Of a stretch of DNA of 21,602 bases, positions 1 to 9,396 are shown piece after piece (within the stretch, counting starts at the first letter, position 1; each line of letters opens with the position of its first letter). The notes under the pieces were generated by a model. That model saw only the letters and a list, made by a program, of their open reading frames with translations, searched no databases and was not told the DNA's origin. A program made the translations under genes and the position numbers. Source of the stretch: DASRQZ01 sp964571275 (lineage in GTDB: Bacteria > Myxococcota_A > Polyangia > Fen-1088); NCBI GenBank assembly GCA_964571275.1, contig CAZNCQ010000106.1, forward strand, positions 1-21,602, given 5' to 3'.

Positions 1-2
1 TG

Positions 3-1859
<1,857 letters not shown>

Positions 1860-1866
1860 GTCTGCC

Positions 1867-3015
1867 CTACCCCGCGAGCACGCCGCCGCCGCTGCGGCTC
1901 GCGGCGAGCGTGCCGCAGCCGGCGCCGATCTCGTTGCCGCCCGAGTAGCGCCGCACCACCGGCGCGCCGAGCGCGTCGAGCGCGTCGCGGAACGCCGCCA
2001 GCTCGTCGGGCGCGGGCGCGTGGTAGCGGCCGGTCGCGTCGCTGACGTCGATGATGTTGAGCTTGACCTTGAGCCCGTCGAGCAGCGCCGCCAGCGCCCG
2101 CGCGTGCGCCGGGCTCACGTTGACGCCGCCGATCGCCACATAGGCGATGGTCAGGCGCTGGCGCGTCGACGCCGCGTACTCGCGCAGCGCCGGCATCAGC
2201 TCGGACAGCGGCCAGCGGTTCTCGATCGGCATCAGCGACCGGCGCTCCTCGGTCGTCGGCGCACCGAGAGAGCAGATCAGCCGAAAACGATGCCCCTCGC
2301 GCGTGTAGCGCCGGATGGCCGGCACGATCCCCGCCGTCGAGATCGAGATCGCCTTGGCCGAGATCGCCGGCCCCGCCGGGTCCGACAGGATGCGCGCCGC
2401 GCGGATCACGTTCTCGTAGTTCAGGAACGGCTCGCCCATCCCCATGAACACGACGCCGCGAATGGGGTGATCCGCCTCGGCGGCGACCAGGCGATGCTGG
2501 GCCAGGATCTCCCAGGTGTGCAGGCTCCGGATGCCACCGAGCCGGCCGGTCGCGCAGAAGTCGCACGCCAGCGCGCAGCCCACCTGCGAGCTCACGCACA
2601 GCGTGTACTTCGCCGTCGGCAGCGCCTGAAGCGGCGGCGCGCCGCCGTTGCGCCGGCGTTCCTTCAGCGCCCGCGCCTCGTCGGGGTCGGGCAGCGGAAT
2701 GCGCACCGCCTCGATCTCGCGGCCGTCGGGCAGACGAAAGAGATACTTCACGAACCCGTCGGCGGAACGGCGCCGTTCGACGATCTCGAGCTCCGGCCAG
2801 TCTGCGGCGACGGCGAGCGCCGTCGCCGCCGCCTTCGACAGCCCGCGCACGGTACGGTCCGAGATCACCGGCGCCGCCACCGCGGGCTCGCGGCGCACGG
2901 CCCCGGGGCCGCGGTGCACCGCCGCGAAGATCCGCGCGGCCACGTCCCCGCCGATGCCCAGCGGGTGCAGCGCCGACGCCGTCTCGGCGCGGTCGAGGTT
3001 GCGGAGGTTGATCAT
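1867..3015 (-). CDS. rlmN: Radical SAM 23S rRNA (adenine2503-C2)-methyltransferase RlmN
   Basis: Cytoplasmic radical SAM enzyme that methylates C2 of A2503 in 23S rRNA (and A37 of some tRNAs in E. coli). Its 382 residues match the usual length of about 380. The cluster motif CxxxCxxC is C147, C151 and C154. C140 lies seven residues earlier in TLCVSSQVGC, the position of the E. coli C118 thiyl-forming cysteine. C367 in GAGCGTL corresponds to methyl-carrying C355. MGMGEPFLN (191-199) is the SAM-binding GEP motif. The ATG at 3015 was chosen because INLRNLDR matches the RlmN N-terminus; the frame extends upstream only as non-homologous sequence. No clear Shine-Dalgarno precedes it. Residues about 109-134 look like an insertion relative to E. 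coli RlmN. The start is 25 bases after the dipeptidase stop, so it is probably last in that operon. Confidence 0.95.
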   Translation of the reverse strand: MINLRNLDRAETASALHPLGIGGDVAARIFAAVHRGPGAVRREPAVAAPVISDRTVRGLSKAAATALAVAADWPELEIVERRRSADGFVKYLFRLPDGREIEAVRIPLPDPDEARALKERRRNGGAPPLQALPTAKYTLCVSSQVGCALACDFCATGRLGGIRSLHTWEILAQHRLVAAEADHPIRGVVFMGMGEPFLNYENVIRAARILSDPAGPAISAKAISISTAGIVPAIRRYTREGHRFRLICSLGAPTTEERRSLMPIENRWPLSELMPALREYAASTRQRLTIAYVAIGGVNVSPAHARALAALLDGLKVKLNIIDVSDATGRYHAPAPDELAAFRDALDALGAPVVRRYSGGNEIGAGCGTLAASRSGGGVLAG

Positions 3016-3040
3016 CGCGTGACCCACTTTTGCACTGTTT

Positions 3041-4054
3041 CTAGGCGAACGCCGCGAAATAGCGGAGCGCATTTTCGCCCAGCACCTTGCGCAGCGCCGC
3101 CTCGCGCCAGCCACGGCGCCACAGCACCTCGGTGAGCCGCGGCAAGTCGGCGGCGTCGCGAATGCCGCGCGGCAGCGGCATGAACCCGTCGAAGTCCGAC
3201 CCGAGCGCGACGCAATCCTCGCCACCGACGGCCACGACATGCTCGATGTGGTCGGCGATGCGGTCGAGCGTGCAGAACATGCCGCCCAGATAGGGCGCCA
3301 CGAAGATCACGCCGACGATGCCGCCCTTTGCCGCGACCGCGCGGATCTGCTCGTCGTCGAGGTTGCGCGGGTGCGCATGAACGCCGGCCGCACCCGAGTG
3401 CGACGAGAAGACCGGCGTCGACGAGCACGCGATCATGTCCCAGAACGTCTTGCGGCTGGCGTGCGCCACGTCGAGCAGGATGCCGCGGGCGTTGCAGTGG
3501 GCGACCAGCGTGCGGCCGACGTCGCTGAGCCCGCGATCGTTCGCCTCGGCGGTGCGGCACGACGTGCCGGCGGCGCTGTCGCGCTCCCACAGCGGGCCGA
3601 AGAAGCGCACGCCGGCGTCGGCCAGCCGCGCCACGCCGGCCTCGACGTCGTCGTCGACGGCGTAGCTGCCCTCGACGCCGAGGAAGATCGCGATGCGGCC
3701 GGCGGCGCGCGCGGCGCGGATCTCGCCGGCGCTGCGCGCGAGCGCGATCTCGTCGGGGTGGTCGCTCGCCAGCCGGCGCGCGCAGTCGAGCTGGCGCCAG
3801 AAGCGCCGGTCGCGATCGAGGTGAAAGCCCGCGAACATCAGGCACCCGAGCGCATCGATGCCGCCGCGCCGGATGCGCGGCACGTCCAGGTCCAGTCGCA
3901 GCGGATTCCAGAACGTCGCCGGCGCGTGCTCGCGCGTGAAGTCGTAGCCGCTGTGGGTCAGCTTGGTCAGCGCATCGTTGTGCAGGTCGAGCACGAACGC
4001 GTCGCGATGGAGCTCCGCGACCTCGGTGCTCACCTCGACCGGATGTCCGCGCAT
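3041..4054 (-). CDS. Membrane dipeptidase-like metallopeptidase, family M19
   Basis: Binuclear zinc dipeptidase-type amidohydrolase of the renal dipeptidase family, 337 residues. Metal-ligand candidates are H25 and D27 (DLHND), E128 (GVEGS), H198 (DVAHAS) and H219 (SSHSGA), with D287 (GSDFDG) as the C-terminal catalytic Asp. Positions and spacing closely follow human DPEP1 (H20, D22, E125, H198, H219, D288). The substrate-binding His in the usual LTH motif (DPEP1 H152) appears to be Trp here (W156 in FGPLWERD). No signal peptide or membrane segment is visible, so a cytoplasmic protein is likely. The ATG at 4054 has GAGAGG six bases upstream. It lies 42 bases after the TPR protein A stop and 25 before rlmN. 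D-amino-acid dipeptides or related amides are possible substrates; the true one is unknown. Confidence 0.9.
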   Translation of the reverse strand: MRGHPVEVSTEVAELHRDAFVLDLHNDALTKLTHSGYDFTREHAPATFWNPLRLDLDVPRIRRGGIDALGCLMFAGFHLDRDRRFWRQLDCARRLASDHPDEIALARSAGEIRAARAAGRIAIFLGVEGSYAVDDDVEAGVARLADAGVRFFGPLWERDSAAGTSCRTAEANDRGLSDVGRTLVAHCNARGILLDVAHASRKTFWDMIACSSTPVFSSHSGAAGVHAHPRNLDDEQIRAVAAKGGIVGVIFVAPYLGGMFCTLDRIADHIEHVVAVGGEDCVALGSDFDGFMPLPRGIRDAADLPRLTEVLWRRGWREAALRKVLGENALRYFAAFA

Positions 4055-4096
4055 CGCTCGCCTCTCGCTTTCGCCTTCACTACCTCGGGGGCCGCG

Positions 4097-7000
4097 CTAG
4101 GCGGGACCGATCCCTTCCAGCTCGCGGCAGATCTCGTCGTACCCATCGGAGAGCGCAAAGTCGAGCAGCGCCAGCGCCTCGGGGTTGGCGGCGACGTGCG
4201 CCAGCGAAAGCGAACGTCCGGCGACGGCCAGCACGACCGAGAGCGCCGCCGGCAAGTGGCCTGACGCCAGGAGGCCGACCTGGTTCGCGCCGTCGCGCAC
4301 CGCCTCGTGCAGCGCGCCCAGCTCCAGCGCGCCCGCGCTCTCCATCGCAAATGGCATCACCTCTTGCCGCACGCGCCGCGACAGCGCGCGCGCCACGGTC
4401 GCGGCGCCCGCGTTCATGAGCTCGGCCGGCACGTCGGGGTGGCGGTAGTCGCTCACGAACTGGCGCACGATGCCACCGACCAGCGCGCCGGTCTGCGGCG
4501 GTGTGTCGCGCAGTACGAGATCGAGGTGCGTGCCCGCCAGGCGGAGGGCACGCGCGGCAGCGAACCGGATCGCGTGCGGCCCGAGCGTCAGGATCGCCGC
4601 CCCGAGAATCAGCGTCGGCGGCTCGCCGGGCTCGACGGCGAGCCACGCCGGCTCGCTGGCGGCGCGCGCCGGCTTCACGTAGACGTCGAGCTCCTTGACG
4701 CCCATCTCGACGGCGAGCGCGTCGACGATCTCGCGCGGGCCCTGCCCGCGCGCCACGCGGTCGCCGCGCGACAGCTCGTAGCGCTTGAGGTCGCTCACCG
4801 CCTTGGCCAGCGGCTCGCCGATGATGCGGAAGATATTGCGCACCCCCGACGGCAGCCCGGCGGGAAAGAGGCGCTCGTCGATATCGGGGCGCGCGAGCGC
4901 AGCCAGGCGCCGCCCGCGTGCCGGAGGCGCTGCCCAGCCGGTGGCTGCCGCGCGATCGCTGGCGTCCGATGACGCGATCGCCAGCAGCTGTGCCCCCGCT
5001 GCCGCCGCAGACATGCGGCCGCGCCATTGCATCACGTGCACCAGCGCGCGCAGGACCTCGACGTCGAGCTTGCCGGTGTGCAGATCGGTGCGCAGGAGCA
5101 AGAGCGCGTGGTCGAGCAGCGCGCGGCGCCCGGGTTGATCGCGCGTGCGATCATAGTGGCGCACCATCTCGCCGACCGCTTGCAGGTTGCGGGGCGCGTC
5201 GTCGGCCGCGCGCCGAAAACGCCCGCCCGCTTGCCGGAAATCGCCCGCCTGCTCCCACAGCTGCCCGAGCCGGATCAGGTACGGCACCCGCTTGTCGACC
5301 TCGGATGTGAGGTCGACCAGGCGCTCCGTGACCGCGATGGCGTTCTTGGTCTCACCGATCTCGATGAGGAGGTCCGAGAGCGTGACCAGCGCCTCGCGGT
5401 TCTCGCCCTCCAGCTGCAAGACCCGCTTGTAGGCGTCGGCGGCGCGCTTGGCGTCGTGCTCGTGCCGCGTGTAGATGCGCCCGATGCGCAGGAAGATCTC
5501 GCGCAGGCGCTCGGGCGAGCGCTCGGCGAGCGCGCGCTTCAAGTAGAGCTCCGCGGCCTCGCCGAAGGCGCCGCTGTCGTATTGCAGGTCGGCGAGCCGT
5601 GCGAGCGCCTTGCCGTGCTGCGGCTCCTTGGCCAGGATCGCGCGCAGCTCGGTCTTCGCCCCCTCGGTGTCGGCAAGCGGGCCGGCGAGCAGCTCGGCGC
5701 GAGCCAGGCGCAGCGCCGCCACTTCGAAGGGATTCGTGGCCACGGCGATGCGCGCGGCCAGGAGCTCGCCGAGCGCCACCTGCTCGCCCGCCGCGGTCAG
5801 CGCCTCGCGCAGTTGCTCGAACGCGCCCACGTGGGCGGGATCGATCGCGAGGATCCGCCGCAGCGGCTCGATCACCGCGGGATCGGCGGCTCGCGCCGGT
5901 GCGCCCCCGATGCGCGGGCCCGCGACGCCTGCGAAGGGGCCTGACCCCGACGCTGCGGCAGGCCCCGACGTGCCCGACGAGACGGCCGCCGAGACCACCG
6001 CGGAGATCGATGGTGATTCCGGCGACGCGGCGGCCGCGGCGGCGGCGGAAGCACGCTGGCCGCGGCCGAGATCGGCGGCCAGCAGCAGCACGCGGATGCG
6101 CTCGTCGCGCCCTTTGAGCACGTCGGCCTCGCGCGAGCAGAGGGCGGCCGCCTCTGCGAGCGCGCCTCGGGCAATCAGCGCGCGGCGCAGCGCGCGCAGC
6201 GCCGGCAGACCGACCGCATCGCGCTCGAGCGCCAGCCGAAGGCGCGTTTCGGCTCGCGCGCCATCGCCGGCGGCCGCATCGCGCTCGGCGGCGCGAACCA
6301 GCAGCGCGGCGCTGGAACGCGGGTCGCCGGCCGGGAGCGACGCCGCGATCTCCGCCAGCGAATCGCTGGCGCGCTGGTCCTCGGCGTCGTCGCCGCGCAG
6401 GATCTGGTCGGCGATCTCCGCCAGCGCATCGCCGCCCGCCCCGTTCGGAGTGCCTGCGGTGGCCTCGGCGGCGCGCCAGACCGCGAGCAGGCCGGGCCGA
6501 TCGCCGGCCCGCGCCGCCTCGCGACCCGCGGCCGCCAGCGCCAGCAGACGCGCGGCATCGGCTGCCGCGCCCGCATCGGGCGATGACTCGCGCAGCAGCC
6601 CCGCCAGGTACAGCCCCGGCGCCGTCGCGACGTCCTGGTGAGGCGGCTCGCGCTCGAGCCGCTCGACCACCTCGGCGGTCCGTCCTGCCCGCGCCGCCTC
6701 GAGGAAAGAGCTCACGCGCGCCCGTGCCTCGTCGAGCGCCGGCGGCGATCGCACCTCGCCCGCCGTTCCTTCCCCGGTCGCCCCGGCCGCGTCGGTTCCC
6801 TGCCCTTCGCGGTCGCGGTCGCGGGTGCGAGCCTCGAGACGGAAGAGACCCCGCGCGCCCTCGGCCGCCAGCGGTCCGGTGGCGAGCTCGCGGAAGATCG
6901 CTGCCGCACCCGCCAGCTCGCCGGCATCCTCGCTCGCCTCGGCCACGCGCAATGCCGCGCCGGGGTCGCTCGCGTCGAACCCCAGCTGCAACAACGCCCG

Positions 7001-9394
7001 CGCGCGCTCGAGCGGATCGGGCAGGAGGCGCACGAGCCGCTCGACCAGCGCGCGACCCGGCGCCCACGGACGATCCGACTCGTAGAGGGAGCGAGCGGCT
7101 TCCAGCGCCTCGCTGGAGCGCCCCGCGCGCGAGAGCCACTGGACCGCCTGGAGGCGCCACAGCTGTTCGCCGGGCCCGTGCGCCGCCGCCGCGTTGCCAT
7201 AGATCGCCGCGAGCCGCGCCGGATCCGAACCCGCGTCCAGTGTGACCCGCGCCAGCGCCGCCGGATCCGCTGGAGCGCCGGCGAGCACGCTCTCCGGCGG
7301 ATCCGCCACGCTCGGCTTGCCTCGCCCCGCGACGGGTGCGGGCCACGGCGCGGGCGCGTCGGAGCGGAGCGCATCAGCCAGCTTCTGCAGCGCCGGGCCG
7401 AGCTCGCTCGCGCCCCATGCCAAGGCGCCGCGCGCCAGCGCATCGGCCGCCGCGTGCCTTCGCCCCACCGCTCTCTCGCGCGCCGCCAGCGCCCAGAACG
7501 CCGTCGCCATCGGTGCCGCCGCCACCAGCTCTCCCAGCGCCTGGCGCACCGGCTCGTCCCCGCCGCCGGGGACCGTGGCCTGAGCCAGCGTATCGACCAC
7601 CAGCGACTGCGCGTAGGCGGCGCGCGCGGGATCGAAGCGCGCCCACAGGCGCAGCGCCTCGAGCCGTAACGCAGGATCAACGGCGCGCCCAGCGACATCT
7701 TCGGCGACCATCGCCAGCGGGACGGTGCCCGGCGCCGCTTCCAGTCCGGCCGCCGCGATCTCCAGCGCACGCCGGCTCGCCGTGTCGCCCGCGGCGCCAT
7801 CACCGGCGCCGCCACCGACCTGGCCGCCCTTGGCGGCGTCGGCCTCGGCCAGCGCCAGCTCGGCAGCCATGACGTCCAGGCAAGCGCGCGCGGCACGCGC
7901 CGGCCAGATCTCGCGCGCCTCGGTGAGCAAGCGGCGCACGCGCGCGACGCGCTCGCTGTTGCCGCCGTCGGTGCGCACCGCCGACCGCTCCAGGTCGAGC
8001 CGATCGCGCAGCGACGCCGGCGACGTACCCCCATTGGCAGGATCGCTCAGCAGCCGATCGGCGCGCTCGACGGCGCCCGAACGCCGCGCCACCGCCGCCG
8101 CCCAGCGCGCGCAGCTGACCTTGAAGTCGCCCGGCGGCAACGTCGCGAGCACCTCGTCGAGCATGGACGCGACCGCGCCCGGCGCCGCGCGCGCGGCATC
8201 GCGAAGCTGGCCCACGGCGACGAGCAGCCGCTCGCGCGCCGTTCCCGCGAAGCGTACCGCCAGCGCGCGCTGCCGCGTGGCCGCTGCACCATCGCCGCCG
8301 ATCTCGGCCAAGCGCGCCGCCAGGCCGGCCAGCGCCGCGCCCGCGCGCCCTTCGAGCGCGGTGGCCGCGACCTCGAGCACCAGCGCCGCCTGCCGCGGAT
8401 CGCCCGCGCGCAACGCGATCTCGGCCTCGGCGAGCGCGCGTGACAACCCATCGCCCAGCGCCGCAAGCGCATCCGTGTCGAGCGCACCGGTCATCGCCAG
8501 CGTCCACTCGGCCTGCAGCGCGCGGTAGCTCGCCCCTTCGTCGCCGTCGACGGCGGCGGCAAGCAGCCCCACGGTCTCGAGCGCGCGGGCCGCGTCGCCT
8601 TGCCGTTCGGCGAGCCGCAGCCGCGCGCGTAGCGCCGCCGCCGATCCCGGTTGCAACGTCAGCGCGTCGTCGCAAAGCGTGACCGCAGCGTCGGTGTCGC
8701 CGAGCGCGTCGGACAGACGTGCCGCCGCCAGCGTGAGCGCGGCCTGCTGGGTCGCGGTGTCAGCGACCTCCATCTCGGCGGCCAGCAGCGACAACGACGC
8801 GCGCCGCTCGTCGTCGCTGGGCGCGGCCGGCCGCCCGCGCGGCGGAACCCGGATCATCAGCCCCAGCTTCTCGCGCCAGGGGTCGGCCGCCATCTCGACC
8901 AGCGGATCTGCGAAGAGCGGCACCGGCGTCTCGACGGGCGACTCGCGCTGGAACACCGTGTCGCCCGGCGCGCTGGTCGCGATGATCGCCGCGTAGGCGT
9001 CGGAGTGCGGCGTCTGGCGTTCGGAGAACTCCTGGGCCGCGGCCTCGAACGCAGCCGCGTCGTCGAGCACCGGCGCGTCCAAGGCGGCCGCGGCGTCGAG
9101 CACCGCTGCCTCGAGAGCGGCGGCGTCGTCGACCACCGGCGCCTCGAACGCGGCCGCGTCGTCGAGCACCGGCGGGCCGGAGGTCACCGTCGTCGGGGTG
9201 TCGGCGAACGGATTCTCCTCATCGGGCAGCGCGCCGAGCGAATTGGGCTCGAGCAGCGGTGGATCAGCGGTCGCCGCGGGCGCGTCCTGGATCGGCAGGT
9301 GCGCATCCCAGTCGGCGAGCTCCGACTCCCATTCGTTTTCGGTCTCTTCCGTGAATGGGAGCACCGGCGCCTTCGGTTTCTCGTGCTCGGCCAT
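4097..9394 (-). CDS. Giant TPR protein A with degenerate M48-like C-terminal domain
   Basis: Function unknown; probably a scaffold. The 1765 residues start with an acidic tail (about 1-70) and four 11-residue repeats (75-118). A very long Ala/Arg/Asp-rich helical solenoid follows, with an Ala/Ser/Gly linker near residues 1115-1165. The clearest TPR units lie at about 1252-1410, for example GRIYTRHEHDAKRAADAYKR. Residues 1516-1765 form a separate domain that aligns with the end of protein B and resembles an M48 peptidase fold with RALRL (1615-1619) where HExxH should be. No signal peptide or membrane segment is visible. The ATG at 9394 lies two bases after the protein B stop (TGAGCATG), with GGTGGGGG upstream, indicating translational coupling. 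I recall similar unnamed C-terminal regions in large myxobacterial TPR proteins, from memory and not from a search. Confidence 0.9.
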   Translation of the reverse strand: MAEHEKPKAPVLPFTEETENEWESELADWDAHLPIQDAPAATADPPLLEPNSLGALPDEENPFADTPTTVTSGPPVLDDAAAFEAPVVDDAAALEAAVLDAAAALDAPVLDDAAAFEAAAQEFSERQTPHSDAYAAIIATSAPGDTVFQRESPVETPVPLFADPLVEMAADPWREKLGLMIRVPPRGRPAAPSDDERRASLSLLAAEMEVADTATQQAALTLAAARLSDALGDTDAAVTLCDDALTLQPGSAAALRARLRLAERQGDAARALETVGLLAAAVDGDEGASYRALQAEWTLAMTGALDTDALAALGDGLSRALAEAEIALRAGDPRQAALVLEVAATALEGRAGAALAGLAARLAEIGGDGAAATRQRALAVRFAGTARERLLVAVGQLRDAARAAPGAVASMLDEVLATLPPGDFKVSCARWAAAVARRSGAVERADRLLSDPANGGTSPASLRDRLDLERSAVRTDGGNSERVARVRRLLTEAREIWPARAARACLDVMAAELALAEADAAKGGQVGGGAGDGAAGDTASRRALEIAAAGLEAAPGTVPLAMVAEDVAGRAVDPALRLEALRLWARFDPARAAYAQSLVVDTLAQATVPGGGDEPVRQALGELVAAAPMATAFWALAARERAVGRRHAAADALARGALAWGASELGPALQKLADALRSDAPAPWPAPVAGRGKPSVADPPESVLAGAPADPAALARVTLDAGSDPARLAAIYGNAAAAHGPGEQLWRLQAVQWLSRAGRSSEALEAARSLYESDRPWAPGRALVERLVRLLPDPLERARALLQLGFDASDPGAALRVAEASEDAGELAGAAAIFRELATGPLAAEGARGLFRLEARTRDRDREGQGTDAAGATGEGTAGEVRSPPALDEARARVSSFLEAARAGRTAEVVERLEREPPHQDVATAPGLYLAGLLRESSPDAGAAADAARLLALAAAGREAARAGDRPGLLAVWRAAEATAGTPNGAGGDALAEIADQILRGDDAEDQRASDSLAEIAASLPAGDPRSSAALLVRAAERDAAAGDGARAETRLRLALERDAVGLPALRALRRALIARGALAEAAALCSREADVLKGRDERIRVLLLAADLGRGQRASAAAAAAASPESPSISAVVSAAVSSGTSGPAAASGSGPFAGVAGPRIGGAPARAADPAVIEPLRRILAIDPAHVGAFEQLREALTAAGEQVALGELLAARIAVATNPFEVAALRLARAELLAGPLADTEGAKTELRAILAKEPQHGKALARLADLQYDSGAFGEAAELYLKRALAERSPERLREIFLRIGRIYTRHEHDAKRAADAYKRVLQLEGENREALVTLSDLLIEIGETKNAIAVTERLVDLTSEVDKRVPYLIRLGQLWEQAGDFRQAGGRFRRAADDAPRNLQAVGEMVRHYDRTRDQPGRRALLDHALLLLRTDLHTGKLDVEVLRALVHVMQWRGRMSAAAAGAQLLAIASSDASDRAAATGWAAPPARGRRLAALARPDIDERLFPAGLPSGVRNIFRIIGEPLAKAVSDLKRYELSRGDRVARGQGPREIVDALAVEMGVKELDVYVKPARAASEPAWLAVEPGEPPTLILGAAILTLGPHAIRFAAARALRLAGTHLDLVLRDTPPQTGALVGGIVRQFVSDYRHPDVPAELMNAGAATVARALSRRVRQEVMPFAMESAGALELGALHEAVRDGANQVGLLASGHLPAALSVVLAVAGRSLSLAHVAANPEALALLDFALSDGYDEICRELEGIGPA
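4100..4849 (-). other. Degenerate M48-like domain of TPR protein A
   Basis: Residues 1516-1765 of protein A. The segment VYVKP...PPTLILGAAIL, then PHAIRFAAARALRLAGTH, follows the M48 layout of a strand, a LVLGxxLL-type strand and the DELRAVLAHELGH helix. RALRL (1615-1619) replaces HELGH, so both zinc histidines and the catalytic Glu are missing. GANQVG (1702-1707) sits where M48 enzymes have the third-ligand ExxADRLG motif, again without the Glu. The domain closes with NPEALALLDFALSDGY. The fold assignment is inference. Confidence 0.55.
9041..9172 (-). repeat. Four tandem 33-bp repeats in the protein A gene
   Basis: Four head-to-tail 33-base units encode residues 75-118 of protein A, each an 11-residue motif like PVLDDAAAFEA, PVVDDAAALEA or AVLDAAAALDA. 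The two outer units differ at about one base. In-frame unit length means copy number can change without a frameshift. The encoded segment is acidic and Ala-rich and probably a flexible or helical spacer before the solenoid. Confidence 0.85.
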
Positions 9395-9396
9395 GC

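Noticed and set aside
3016..3240. N-terminal extension of rlmN by 75 codons
   Set aside because: It would overlap the dipeptidase gene by 200 bases and shows no homology; RlmN similarity begins at ATG 3015.
5900..6050. Ala/Ser/Gly-rich stretch in protein A as a signal peptide or gene boundary
   Set aside because: The frame is continuous, the segment is internal and it is not hydrophobic enough to cross a membrane; it reads as a flexible linker.
5352..7346. A 664-codon minus-strand frame inside the protein A gene
   Set aside because: It is Arg/Gly/Ala-rich sequence in another frame of the same strand as a real gene, with no domain and no start signal.
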